DNA of 64,000 nucleotides from CAIWHR01 sp963734085 (lineage in GTDB: Bacteria > Pseudomonadota > Gammaproteobacteria > Burkholderiales > Casimicrobiaceae): assembly GCA_963734085.1 (NCBI GenBank), contig CAVTFT010000007.1:186001-250000 (forward strand), given 5' to 3'. The notes under the pieces were generated by a model. It was not told the origin of the DNA. It searched no databases and worked only from the letters and a program-made list of their open reading frames with translations. Positions 17,372-26,594 of this stretch are shown here, piece by piece. Made by a program: the position numbers and the translations under genes. The stretch's first letter is position 1, and each line of letters begins with the position of its first letter.

Positions 17372-18195
17372 CGAATGCCGGCCCTCATGAACGATTGGAC
17401 GAATTGTCGCTGAAAGAGTAGGAACGCGAGCAGCAGCGGCGCGGTCGTGAGCAGCGTTGCGGCGGTAATGATCGACCAGTCGATCCCCTGGTCGGTCGCC
17501 GAGAACACCTGCAGCCCGACGGTCAGCGGCCGCGATTCCACCGAGTTCGTGATGATGAGGGGCCACAGGAAATTGTTCCAGTGGTAGCTGACGCTCACCA
17601 GCGCGTAGGCGAGATAGACCGGCCGCGCGAGCGGCACGTAGACCTTCCACAGCACGGCGAGCGGACCGCAGCCCTCGACGCGCGCCGCTTCGTCGAGCTC
17701 GCGCGGCACCGTCTTGAACGTCTGGCGCAGCAGGAAGATCCCGAACGCGCTCGCCATGTACGGGAGGCCGATGGCGACGATCGTGTCCTTGAGGCCGAGC
17801 AGCGTCATCGTGCGGTAGTTTTCGACGATCAGCACGTCGGGCATCACCATCAGCTGGACGAGCACGAGCGCGAACAGGACGCCGCGGCCCGGAAACGTAA
17901 AGCGCGCGAACGCGTACGCGGCGAGCGTCACCAGCACGAGCTGTGCGGCCAGCACCATGGTCACGAGCACGACGGTGTTGACGAAATAGCGCGCGAACGG
18001 CGCCGCCGCCCAGGCTTGCGCAAAGTTCTCGAGCGTCAACGGCGCCGTCAGTACGAAGCGGGTCGAGAATTCGGTCGGGTGAAACGCCGTCCAGAACGCG
18101 TAGGCGAGCGGCAGGAGCCAGAGCAGCCCGAGCGTCCACGCGCCCGCGGTCTCGACACCGCGGACGACGCCACGGGCGGCGTAGACGTGCGTCAT
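17368..18195 (-). CDS. ABC transporter permease, UgpE/MalG-type
   Basis: 275 residues with six predicted helices, the first near 15-37 (TLGLLWLLPLAYAFWTAFHP). The EAA loop that contacts the ATPase is present: ELDEAARVEGCGPLAVLWKV near 190. Length and topology fit the second permease of carbohydrate uptake (CUT1) systems. It overlaps the other permease gene by 4 bp and the EEP gene by 4 bp. The substrate is set by the binding protein and may be glycerol-3-phosphate or a related polyol phosphate. Confidence 0.88.
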   Translation of the reverse strand: MTHVYAARGVVRGVETAGAWTLGLLWLLPLAYAFWTAFHPTEFSTRFVLTAPLTLENFAQAWAAAPFARYFVNTVVLVTMVLAAQLVLVTLAAYAFARFTFPGRGVLFALVLVQLMVMPDVLIVENYRTMTLLGLKDTIVAIGLPYMASAFGIFLLRQTFKTVPRELDEAARVEGCGPLAVLWKVYVPLARPVYLAYALVSVSYHWNNFLWPLIITNSVESRPLTVGLQVFSATDQGIDWSIITAATLLTTAPLLLAFLLFQRQFVQSFMRAGIR

Positions 18196-19067
18196 TGGTA
18201 GTGGACCTTGCGTTCGACGAACCAGAACTGCGCCAGCGCGGCTGCGCCGAGAATCGCGAGCAGCACCATCGTCAGCGCCGCGGCGTAAGCCGAGTCCCAG
18301 AAGCGGAACCCGATTTCGTAGATGTAATAGAGCAGCAGCTCGGTCGCGTTGTCGGGTCCGCCGCGGGTCATCACCACGACATGATCGACGAGGCGGAACG
18401 CGTTGATCACTGCGTTGACCAGCACGAACAGCGTCGTGGGCATCAGCAGCGGAAACGTCACCCTCCGGAAAAAGTGCCAGCGGGACGCGCCCTCGATCGC
18501 CGCCGCCTCGGCGAGATGCGGCGAGATCGATTGCAGCGCGGCAAGGTAGAAGATCATGAAGAACCCGGCCTCTTTCCAGACCGCGACGACCATCAGGCAG
18601 CCGAGCGCCGTGCTCTTGCTGCCGAGCCAGTTGTGGCTGCCGGCGCCGAAGGCGGAGAGCGCTTTTTCGAGGAGGCCGTATTCGGGGGTGTAGAAGAATA
18701 GCCAGATGTTGGCCACCGCGATCATCGGCAGCACGGTTGGCGTGAAGTAGGCGAGCCGCAACAGACCCCGCCCCGCGACGCTGCCGTTGACCCACGCCGC
18801 CATCAGCAGCGCGAGCGCGATCGACAGCGGAATCGTCCCCAGCGCATACCAGAGATTGTTCGCGAGCGCCTGCCAGAAGATCGGGTCGTCGATGAGTTGC
18901 CGGTAGTTGTCAACACCGACCCACACGCCGGGGCGGCTCCCTTTGGGCGTCGACAGGAAGCTGTGCCAGAGCGTCCCGAATGCCGGGTAATGCGTGAACA
19001 GCGCGAGCAATGCCGCCGCCGGCAGCAGCAGCAGCCAACCGTAGAGCCATTGCGTTGCGCGCGTCAT
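18192..19067 (-). CDS. ABC transporter permease, UgpA/MalF-type
   Basis: 291 residues with six helices, beginning with WLYGWLLLLPAAALLALFTH. The EAA motif reads HLAEAAAIEGASRWHFFRRV near 205. This is the first permease of a CUT1 importer and pairs with the downstream permease. It follows the binding-protein gene by 30 bp. Confidence 0.9.
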   Translation of the reverse strand: MTRATQWLYGWLLLLPAAALLALFTHYPAFGTLWHSFLSTPKGSRPGVWVGVDNYRQLIDDPIFWQALANNLWYALGTIPLSIALALLMAAWVNGSVAGRGLLRLAYFTPTVLPMIAVANIWLFFYTPEYGLLEKALSAFGAGSHNWLGSKSTALGCLMVVAVWKEAGFFMIFYLAALQSISPHLAEAAAIEGASRWHFFRRVTFPLLMPTTLFVLVNAVINAFRLVDHVVVMTRGGPDNATELLLYYIYEIGFRFWDSAYAAALTMVLLAILGAAALAQFWFVERKVHYQ

Positions 19068-19097
19068 CGTCCCGGCGCGTCGAAGATGCCGTGGTGC

Positions 19098-20390
19098 CTA
19101 TTTCCGGTACGGCCGGAGCAACCGCTCCGCCTCGCGCTGCGCGTCCTTCATCGCCTGCTCGGGCGTCTTGGTGCCGGTAAGTGCCGCCTGCAGGCCATCG
19201 TTCAACGCCTTCGTGACGCGCTGGTTGTCGTGCGTCGACAGCTCGGCCTTGGCGAACGGCAGCTGATCGCGCGCGACGGCAGCCGCGGGAAACCCTTCGA
19301 CATACTTCTTCATCACCGGCGTGTCCCATGCGTCCGCGCGCACCGCAACGTAGCCGGTATCGATGCCCCATTGCGCCGCGCGTTGCGGCGTGGTCACCCA
19401 CTTGATGAACTTGAGCGCGGCCTGCTGCTGCGCCGGCGTGCTCTTCTTGAACAGGTAGAAGTTGCCGCCGCCCGTCGGGCTGCCGCGCTGCTTGCCCGCG
19501 GGCAGCATCGCGACGCCGAAATCGAACTTGGCGTTGTTCTTGACGTTCGTGAGGTTGCCGGTCGTCGTCCACATCATCGCGACCTTTTTTTCGAAGAAAT
19601 CCTTCGGCGTCGTGCCCCACTCGACGATGCCCTCGGGATGCACCTTGTACTTGGTCACGAGATCGACCCAGTAGCGCAGCGCCTCGATCACTTCGGGGCG
19701 GTCGTAATACGTTTCGGTGCCGGCGGCGTTCATCAGGTTCACGCCGTTCTGGATCGCCAGCGCCTGGAAGAGCCAATAGGGGAATCCCGACGACGGAATC
19801 TGGATGCCCCACTGCGTCACCTTGCCCGACGCATCGCGTCGGGTGAGCTTCTGCGCGTATTCGACTTGCTCCTCCCACGTCGCGGGCGGGCGGTTCGGAT
19901 CGAGGCCCGCCTCCTTGAACATTTCCTTGTTGTAGTAGAGGACGATCGTCGAGCGCTGGAACGGAATGCCCCACGTCTTGCCGCCGGTCTGGCTGTTCTC
20001 CATGAAGGCCGGGTAGAAGCTCTTTACCCAGGCCTGGTCGTCCGGCGTCTTGATGAGATCGTCGAAGGGGAGCACGGCTTCCTCGTCGATCAGCGTGTAC
20101 ATGTCGGTCGACAGCAGGATCGACGTCACCGGCGGCTCGCCGCTTTTTACCGCAGTCAGCGCCTTGGTGATCGACTCCTGATAGCTGCCCGAGTAGATCG
20201 GCCTCACCTTGATGCCGGGGTTTTCCTTCTCGAAATCGGCGGCGAGCCCATCGACGATCCTGGTGATCGGGCCGCCGACGGCAACCGGGTAATAGAACGA
20301 TACTTCGACCGGCGCCTGCGCGGCAGCGCCGACCGAGGCAATCGCAACGGCAAGACCCGCCAGCACGCGCGCAGCGGCTTTCAGAACCAT
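19098..20390 (-). CDS. Extracellular solute-binding protein, UgpB-like
   Basis: 430 residues from ATG 20390, with a GAGGAGG site close upstream. A Sec signal (AGLAVAIASVGAAAQA) cleaves near residue 25. The mature part is a family-1 binding protein: ADFEKENPGIKVRPIYSGSY near 55 resembles UgpB, and GIPFQRSTIVLYYNKEMF near 145 is a hallmark of the family. It delivers substrate to the two permeases. Glycerol-3-phosphate or its diesters are the best guess, but key ligand residues were not checked. Confidence 0.86.
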   Translation of the reverse strand: MVLKAAARVLAGLAVAIASVGAAAQAPVEVSFYYPVAVGGPITRIVDGLAADFEKENPGIKVRPIYSGSYQESITKALTAVKSGEPPVTSILLSTDMYTLIDEEAVLPFDDLIKTPDDQAWVKSFYPAFMENSQTGGKTWGIPFQRSTIVLYYNKEMFKEAGLDPNRPPATWEEQVEYAQKLTRRDASGKVTQWGIQIPSSGFPYWLFQALAIQNGVNLMNAAGTETYYDRPEVIEALRYWVDLVTKYKVHPEGIVEWGTTPKDFFEKKVAMMWTTTGNLTNVKNNAKFDFGVAMLPAGKQRGSPTGGGNFYLFKKSTPAQQQAALKFIKWVTTPQRAAQWGIDTGYVAVRADAWDTPVMKKYVEGFPAAAVARDQLPFAKAELSTHDNQRVTKALNDGLQAALTGTKTPEQAMKDAQREAERLLRPYRK

Positions 20391-20425
20391 GGCACTTCCT
20401 CCTCGGGTGGAATCGGCTGGTGCGC

Positions 20426-21517
20426 TCACGCGACCAGCGTCGCTGTTTCGGGTTGGACGGAGTCTTCCCGGCGGCGACCGTCGGGTCGGAACAGATGCTG
20501 CGCGGAAGGCGCCCACGAGAGCCACGTCGCGTCGCCACGCGCGAGCCCCACGCTGCCCGGGACTCGCACGGCGAGCGTCGCCGCGCCGAGCCGGCACGTG
20601 ACGAGCGAATCGGCGCCGAGATACTCTATCGCCGCGACCTCCGCGGGCGCGCCGCGCTCGAATCCGAGCGTGATGTGCTCGGGGCGAACGCCGAGCGTCA
20701 TCCTTGCGCAATCGGCGGGCGCGACGGTCGGGCCCGAGGTGCCCGCGACAACGGCGCCCTGCGCTCCCGCTTCGAGCGGCAGCAGATTCATCGGCGGCGT
20801 GCCGATGAAGCGCGCGACGAACGTGTTGGCCGGGCGCTCGTAGAGCTCGCTGGGCGTCGCATTCTGTTCGATCCGACCGCGGTTCAGCAGCACGACCCGG
20901 TCGGCCATCGACATTGCCTCGACCTGGTCGTGCGTGACGTAGACCATCGTGATACCGAGCTGCCGCTGCAGGTGACGAATCTCGGCGCGCATGTCCTGGC
21001 GCAGCTGCGCGTCGAGGTTCGACAGCGGCTCGTCCATCAGGCAGACCGGCGCCTCGGCGATGATCGCGCGGCCCAGCGCGACACGCTGCTGCTGGCCACC
21101 CGAGAGCTGCGACGGCTTGCGGTCGAGAAGCGTTGCGAGCCCCAGCAGGTCGGCGGTTCGCGCAAGGCGCCGGCTCACGTCCGCCGCCGCCACCTTGCGC
21201 ACCTTGAGGCCGAAGGCGATGTTCTCGGCAACTGACAGATGGGGAAACAGCGCGTAGGACTGGAACACCATCGCGATGTTGCGCCGCGATGGCGGCAGAT
21301 TCGTGACATCGCGCCCGTCGATGACGATGCGGCCGAAGTCGGCTTCCTCGAGTCCGGCGATAAGGCGCAGCGTCGTCGATTTACCGCAGCCCGAAGGGCC
21401 GAGCAGAACGTTCAGCGTGCCGGCGTCGAAAGCGAACGACAGCCGATCGACGGCGCGCACTTCGCCCTCGGCAGTCGTCCAATGCTTGCTGACGTTTTCG
21501 GCGGCGATGGCCGACAC
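20426..21517 (-). CDS. ABC transporter ATP-binding protein, UgpC/MalK-type
   Basis: 363 residues from GTG 21517 with GGGAGAG just upstream; a longer frame starts at 21607. Walker A is GPSGCGKST, Q-loop VFQSYALFPH, signature LSGGQQQRVALGRAI, Walker B VCLMDEPLSNLD and H-loop VYVTHD. A C-terminal OB-like regulatory domain (about 240-363) with GVRPEHITLG marks the MalK/UgpC branch. It energises the importer and opens the operon, order ATPase, binding protein, permease, permease, EEP enzyme. Confidence 0.92.
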   Translation of the reverse strand: MSAIAAENVSKHWTTAEGEVRAVDRLSFAFDAGTLNVLLGPSGCGKSTTLRLIAGLEEADFGRIVIDGRDVTNLPPSRRNIAMVFQSYALFPHLSVAENIAFGLKVRKVAAADVSRRLARTADLLGLATLLDRKPSQLSGGQQQRVALGRAIIAEAPVCLMDEPLSNLDAQLRQDMRAEIRHLQRQLGITMVYVTHDQVEAMSMADRVVLLNRGRIEQNATPSELYERPANTFVARFIGTPPMNLLPLEAGAQGAVVAGTSGPTVAPADCARMTLGVRPEHITLGFERGAPAEVAAIEYLGADSLVTCRLGAATLAVRVPGSVGLARGDATWLSWAPSAQHLFRPDGRRREDSVQPETATLVA

Positions 21518-21696
21518 GGAAGCGCTCTCCCGGCAACGCGGCGATCTGGTGAGTTCTCTGAGCCGTATCCGGGCATCACCGCCTGTTTCGCGGCCGCCGC
21601 GTTGCAACGGCAGCGCATGATAGCACGCTGCAGTCGCGACCGAGCCCGCGGGACCGGAGCCAGCCGGTCGCGTCCCGGCGCAAACCCGTCAGGACT

Positions 21697-22485
21697 TCAG
21701 GGAAAAAGCGCCGCGAGTGCGGCACCGGGATCGGCGGCGCGCATGAACGCCTCGCCCACCAGGAAGGCATGGACGCCGCGCCCGCGCATCAGCGCCACAT
21801 CGGCGGGTGCGAGGATGCCGCTCTCGGTCACGACCTGGCGGCTCGCAGGAACGCGGCACAGCAAGTCGAGCGTCGTCGCGAGCGAGACGTCGAACGTCCG
21901 CAGGTTACGGTTGTTGATGCCGATGAGCCTCGCCTCGAGCTTGAGTGCGCGGTCGAGCTCGTGCGCCTCGTGCACTTCGACCAGCACCGCCATGCCGAAT
22001 TCGCGCGCGCAGGCTTCGAGCGCGGCGAGGCGCGCATCGTCCTGCGCGGCGACGATCAGCAGGATCGCATCTGCGCCCATCGCGCGCGCTTCGGCAACCT
22101 GCCACTCGTCGACGATGAAATCCTTGCGCAGCACGGGAAGGGCACATGCTGCCCGCGCCGCGGTCAGATCCTCGGGCCGACCCTGAAAATACGTGCGATC
22201 GGTCAGCACCGACAGGCAGGCGGCGCCGCCTTGGTCGTAGCTTCGAGCAATGGCCGCGGGATCGAAATCGGCGCGCAGGACGCCCCGGCTCGGGCTCGCC
22301 TTCTTGATTTCGGCGATGACGGCGGGCTTGCCGGCGGCGATCCTGGCGCGAAGCGCGCCTTCGAAATCGCGCGGCCGGCCCGCGGCTAGCGCCGCCTTCT
22401 CGAGCGCGCCGAAAGTCAACGCGCGCTTCGCCGCGGCGATTTCATCGGTCTTGGTCGCGAGAATGCGCGCGAGGATGTCCGCCAT
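21697..22485 (-). CDS. trpC: Indole-3-glycerol phosphate synthase
   Basis: 262 residues, monofunctional. Signature IAEIKKASPSRGVLRADFDP near 57-77, catalytic lysines in VLRKDFIVDEWQV, and LIGINNRNLRTF near 195. TIM barrel. It converts CdRP to indole-glycerol phosphate. Last gene of the trp unit, 15 bp after trpD. Confidence 0.96.
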   Translation of the reverse strand: MADILARILATKTDEIAAAKRALTFGALEKAALAAGRPRDFEGALRARIAAGKPAVIAEIKKASPSRGVLRADFDPAAIARSYDQGGAACLSVLTDRTYFQGRPEDLTAARAACALPVLRKDFIVDEWQVAEARAMGADAILLIVAAQDDARLAALEACAREFGMAVLVEVHEAHELDRALKLEARLIGINNRNLRTFDVSLATTLDLLCRVPASRQVVTESGILAPADVALMRGRGVHAFLVGEAFMRAADPGAALAALFP

Positions 22486-22500
22486 TTGAAGGCGAAGGGA

Positions 22501-23541
22501 TCAGGCGTTCGCTGCGCCGAGCTTCTGCGTCAGCGCAACGAACTGCGTGAGCTTCTTCATCGCCGCGTCCGAGGCGATCGCCGCGCGCGCCCGCTCGATG
22601 CCCTCGCCGATCGACCCGGCGATATCCGCCGCATAAAGCGCGGTGCCGGCGTTGAGTGCGACGATTTCGCGCGGCGTGCCCTCGATATTCGACAACGCCT
22701 CGATGACCATCTCCTTCGATTCCGCGGCGCCCGAGACCTTGAGCCCGCGATGCGATTTCATCGAGAGACCGAAGTCCTCGGGATGGATCTCGTATTCGCG
22801 CACCTCGCCGTCTTTCAGCTCACCGACCATCGTCGCCGCGCCGAGCGACACCTCGTCCATCCCATCCTTGCCATAGACGACCAGCACGTGTTTGCTGCCC
22901 AGGCGCTGCAGGACGCGGACCTGGATGCCGACCAGGTCGGGGTGAAACACGCCGAGAAGCTGGTTCTTCGCGCCCGCCGGATTGGTGAGCGGCCCCAGGA
23001 TGTTGAAGATCGTCCGGACACCGAGCTCCTTGCGCACGGGCGCGGCATGCTTCATCGCGCTGTGGTGCGAGGGGGCGAACATGAAGCCGATGCCTGTTTC
23101 CTCGATCGAGCGCGCGACTTGTTCAGGCTTCAGCATGATGTTGGCGCCGAGCGCCTCGAGGACGTCGGCGCTCCCCGATTTCGACGACACCGAGCGCCCG
23201 CCGTGCTTCGCGACGCGTGCGCCGGCCGCCGCGGCGACGAACATCGCGGCGGTCGAAATGTTGAACGTGTGCGATGCGTCGCCGCCCGTGCCGACAATGT
23301 CGACCAGGTGCTCGCGATCGGGCACGTCGACCCGGGTTGCGAACTCACGCATGACTTCGGCGGCGGCGGCGATCTCGCCGATCGTCTCCTTCTTGACGCG
23401 CAAGCCGACGGTCAGCGCGGCGATCATCACCGGCGTCACTTCGCCGCCCATGATCCGGCGCATGAGCGACAGCATCTCGTCGGGAAAGATCTCGCGGTGC
23501 TCGATCATGCGTTGCAACGCTTCCTGCAGGGTAATGGGCAT
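22501..23541 (-). CDS. trpD: Anthranilate phosphoribosyltransferase
   Basis: 346 residues. PRPP loop VDIVGTGGDASHTFNIST near 80, KHGGRSVSSKSGSADVLEAL near 107 and FGLSMKSHRGLKVSGAAE near 220, all TrpD hallmarks. It joins anthranilate to PRPP. It is preceded by a 23-codon open frame and, further up, trpG. Confidence 0.96.
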   Translation of the reverse strand: MPITLQEALQRMIEHREIFPDEMLSLMRRIMGGEVTPVMIAALTVGLRVKKETIGEIAAAAEVMREFATRVDVPDREHLVDIVGTGGDASHTFNISTAAMFVAAAAGARVAKHGGRSVSSKSGSADVLEALGANIMLKPEQVARSIEETGIGFMFAPSHHSAMKHAAPVRKELGVRTIFNILGPLTNPAGAKNQLLGVFHPDLVGIQVRVLQRLGSKHVLVVYGKDGMDEVSLGAATMVGELKDGEVREYEIHPEDFGLSMKSHRGLKVSGAAESKEMVIEALSNIEGTPREIVALNAGTALYAADIAGSIGEGIERARAAIASDAAMKKLTQFVALTQKLGAANA

Positions 23542-23559
23542 GACGGCTCCGGGGCAGGG

Positions 23560-23631
23560 CTATTTGCGAATGGCGATGCGCTCGCGCGCGAGGTCGCTGC
23601 GGTGGGGGATGCGGAAGGCGAAGCGCTTCAT
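23560..23631 (-). CDS. Possible small peptide between trpG and trpD
   Basis: A 23-residue frame, MKRFAFRIPHRSDLARERIA plus IRK. Its ATG overlaps the trpG stop (ATGA) and has an AGGGGAGG ribosome site inside the trpG end. It ends 18 bp before trpD. The peptide is basic and has no Trp run, so it is not a classic leader. It could simply couple translation from trpG to trpD. Evidence is position and ribosome site only. Confidence 0.35.
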   Translation of the reverse strand: MKRFAFRIPHRSDLARERIAIRK

Positions 23632-24197
23632 CGCCTCCCCTGCAGAAAATTCTCGAGCAGCGTATGGCCGTGCTCGGTAAGGATCGCCTCCGGGTGGAAC
23701 TGCACGCCTTCCACCACGAATTCGCGATGCCGGACGCCCATGATCTCGCCGTCGTCCGACGTCGCGGTGACGACGAGGTCCGGCGGAAAGCTTCCGCGGT
23801 CGATTGCGAGCGAATGGTAGCGCGTCGCCGTCAGCGGTGACGGCAATCCGGTGAAGACGCCGCGGCCATCGTGCGCGACCGGCGACAGCTTGCCATGCAT
23901 GACCCGTTGGGCGCGGACGATACGACCGCCGAACGCCTGGCCGATGGCCTGGTGACCGAGGCACACGCCAAGGATCGGAATCTTGCCGGCGAAGCGCTGG
24001 ATCAGCGGCACCGAGATGCCCGCCTCACTCGGCGTACAGGGGCCCGGCGAGATCACGATCGCCTCGGGTTCCCAGGCAGCAATCTCTTCGATCGTGATTG
24101 CGTCGTTGCGATGCACGTGCACGTCCGCCCCGAGCTCGCCCAGGTACTGCACGAGGTTGTAGGTGAAGCTGTCGTAGTTGTCGATCATCAGCAGCAT
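23628..24197 (-). CDS. trpG: Anthranilate synthase glutaminase subunit
   Basis: 189 residues, start MLLMIDNYDSFTYNLVQYLG. Class I amidotransferase with nucleophile C79 in LGVCLGHQ and the His-Glu pair in VQFHPEAIL. It supplies ammonia to TrpE and may serve also para-aminobenzoate synthase. It is separated from trpE by a methyltransferase gene but stays in the same direction. Confidence 0.95.
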   Translation of the reverse strand: MLLMIDNYDSFTYNLVQYLGELGADVHVHRNDAITIEEIAAWEPEAIVISPGPCTPSEAGISVPLIQRFAGKIPILGVCLGHQAIGQAFGGRIVRAQRVMHGKLSPVAHDGRGVFTGLPSPLTATRYHSLAIDRGSFPPDLVVTATSDDGEIMGVRHREFVVEGVQFHPEAILTEHGHTLLENFLQGRR

Positions 24198-24236
24198 GGC
24201 GTGTCCCGCCGCGCGCGCAGCCTCTGGCGAGGGTTG

Positions 24237-24857
24237 TTAGACATTGCGGATCGCCACCAGCTTGGACAAGCCGAGGACGTTGACATCGCGCACCCACTCG
24301 ATCTTCCAGTCATGCGCCGAGACCTCGCGCGCCAGATGGAAGTCGGAGCGGAACCCCACCTTGCCGGGAAATGGATGCACGATGCGCTCGAGCGCCCACC
24401 ACAGCCAGCTGCCGCTGAAGTGGTTGAGGATGAAGATCGTGCCGTCGGCTCGACAAACGCGACGTATCTCCTCCACCAGCCGGCGCGGATGCGGCGTCAC
24501 CGACAAGACGTACGGGACGGTGACGCAATCGAACGAGTCGTCGGCGAAGCGCAGCGCCTCGGCATCCATGATCTCGAGCCGGATGTTGCGGTTCGGCAGC
24601 CGCGCCGCGCGTTCGCGCGCCCGCGCGAGCATTTCCGCCGAAATGTCGACGCCGACGACCTTCGATGCGGCGGGGTATCCTGGCAAAGTGAGGCCGGTGC
24701 CCACGCCTACCTCGAGCACCGATGCAGGTTGCAGGCCGGCCACCGCATCGGACAAGGCGCGCCGGCCCGGCGCGAGAATGCTCCCGAACAGCCGGTCGTA
24801 ATGCGGTGCGTAGCGGCGATACGCCCGCAGAACATGCTCGTGCGAGATCGAGTTCAT
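24237..24857 (-). CDS. PmtA-like phospholipid N-methyltransferase
   Basis: 206 residues from ATG 24857. Start YRRYAPHYDRLFGSILAPGR and SAM motif VLEVGVGTGLTLPGYP match the Rhodobacter-type phosphatidylethanolamine N-methyltransferase branch, which makes phosphatidylcholine by methylating PE. Other small-molecule methyltransferases share this layout, so the substrate is not certain. It sits between trpE and trpG with gaps of 99 and 39 bp, an unusual position in a trp operon. Confidence 0.72.
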   Translation of the reverse strand: MNSISHEHVLRAYRRYAPHYDRLFGSILAPGRRALSDAVAGLQPASVLEVGVGTGLTLPGYPAASKVVGVDISAEMLARARERAARLPNRNIRLEIMDAEALRFADDSFDCVTVPYVLSVTPHPRRLVEEIRRVCRADGTIFILNHFSGSWLWWALERIVHPFPGKVGFRSDFHLAREVSAHDWKIEWVRDVNVLGLSKLVAIRNV

Positions 24858-24956
24858 TGCATGCCGCCGCGGTCGCGGCCACTCGGTGGTAGGCTCGATC
24901 CGAGCTCCACGAGTGCGCTCGCGTGCCGAACCAACCCTGCTTCGTCGCTGCATGCC

Positions 24957-26435
24957 TCACGCCTCCGCATCCAGCCCCTGCTGCACCATGTCGGCGGCGC
25001 GCAAGACCGCCCGCGCTTTGTTCAAGGTCTCGGTCCACTCGGACGCCGGGACCGAGTCGTGGACGACGCCGGCGCCCGCCTGCACGTAGAGCATCCCGTC
25101 CTTCAATAGCGCGGTGCGGATCGCGATCGCCGTGTCCATGTCGTCCTGGAAGCTCAAATAACCGACCGCGCCCGCATACGGGCCGCGCCGCGTGGGCTCG
25201 AGCTCGTCGATGATCTCCATTGCCCGCACCTTCGGCGCGCCGCTGACCGTTCCCGCGGGAAACGACGCCCGCAGCACGTCGATGCTGCTGAGCCCGGGCT
25301 TCAGCGTTCCCTCGACATTGGACACGATGTGCATCACGTGCGAGTAGCGCTCGACCACCATCCGGTCGGTGACTTCGACAGTGCCCGTCCGGGCGACGCG
25401 GCCGACGTCGTTGCGGCCGAGATCGACCAGCATCACGTGCTCGGCGATTTCCTTCGGATCGGCGAGGAGCTCCTGGGCGAGCCTTTCGTCGGCGTCCCGC
25501 GTCGCGCCGCGCGGGCGCGTACCGGCGATCGGGCGCAACGTGACGGTCGTGCCTTCCTTGCGCACGAGGATCTCGGGCGACGCGCCGACGACGTGGAAGT
25601 CGCCGAAGTCGTAGTAGAACATGTACGGCGACGGATTGAGCGAGCGCAATGCCCGGTAGAGCGACAGCGGCGGTGACGTGAACGGCCGGCGCATCCGCTG
25701 CGACAGCACGACCTGCATCACGTCGCCGGCGGCGATGTATTCCTTCGCTCGCGCAACCGCCGCCTGGAATCCGGCCGCGCCGAACTCGCTCGCGGCCTCC
25801 GTCACCGCGGTCGCCGTCTGAAACGGAATCGACACCGGTTCGCGCAGTCGCCGTCGCAATGCAGCAAGGCGCGTCGTCGCCCTCGCATACGCATCGGGCT
25901 CGCCGGGATCGGCGTACACGATGAGCGAGATCTTTCCGGCGAGATTGTCGACGACCGCGAGCTCCTCGGTCAGAAGCAGCAGGATGTCGGGGACGTCGGC
26001 CAGACCCGGTGCCGGCGGCGGCGCCGTGGCCGCGAGCTTCGGCTCGATGTGGCGCACCGAGTCGTAGCCGAACATGCCGGCGAGACCGCCGCAGAAGCGC
26101 GGCAACTCCGGGCGTGGCGCGACGCGATAGCGGCGCATGAACGCCTGCGCGAACTCGAGCGGATCACCGTCGTGCCGCTCGGCGATCGTGCCGCGATCTT
26201 CGACGGTGATGGTCGTGCCCCGTGCGCGAATCCGGATCCTTGCCGGCAGCCCGATGAACGAATAGCGACCGAAGCGCTCGCCGCCGACGACCGACTCGAG
26301 CAGGAACGTGTCGCGCGCGTTGGCGAGCTTCACGTACAGCGACAGCGGCGTATCGAGGTCCGCGAAGGACTCCAGAACGAGCGGGATCCGGTTATAGCCT
26401 TGCGCCGCGAGGGCGCGGAATTCGGCTTCGGTCAT
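24957..26435 (-). CDS. trpE: Anthranilate synthase component I
   Basis: 492 residues. The N-terminal half holds the tryptophan feedback motif LLES (FLLESVVGGERFGRYSFIG). The C-terminal chorismate-binding half includes RPIAGTRPRGATRD, VDLGRNDVGRV and TVSGAPKVRAMEIIDELE. It forms anthranilate from chorismate with TrpG. Downstream of gph and rpe by 159 bp; the two parts may share transcripts. Confidence 0.97.
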   Translation of the reverse strand: MTEAEFRALAAQGYNRIPLVLESFADLDTPLSLYVKLANARDTFLLESVVGGERFGRYSFIGLPARIRIRARGTTITVEDRGTIAERHDGDPLEFAQAFMRRYRVAPRPELPRFCGGLAGMFGYDSVRHIEPKLAATAPPPAPGLADVPDILLLLTEELAVVDNLAGKISLIVYADPGEPDAYARATTRLAALRRRLREPVSIPFQTATAVTEAASEFGAAGFQAAVARAKEYIAAGDVMQVVLSQRMRRPFTSPPLSLYRALRSLNPSPYMFYYDFGDFHVVGASPEILVRKEGTTVTLRPIAGTRPRGATRDADERLAQELLADPKEIAEHVMLVDLGRNDVGRVARTGTVEVTDRMVVERYSHVMHIVSNVEGTLKPGLSSIDVLRASFPAGTVSGAPKVRAMEIIDELEPTRRGPYAGAVGYLSFQDDMDTAIAIRTALLKDGMLYVQAGAGVVHDSVPASEWTETLNKARAVLRAADMVQQGLDAEA

Positions 26436-26594
26436 GGCGCTTCGACAAGGGCTTCAACGGAGACAACGGTTGCCAAGGTGCGTCGGTTCCGGCGGACGCT
26501 CGCACGAACAGTCAGCGGGAGCGGCGCCAACCGGTCGCGCACCGCCATCCTGTCGACAGGACGGGGTCGTTGCGGTTGAAGAGGTCGAAGCTCA

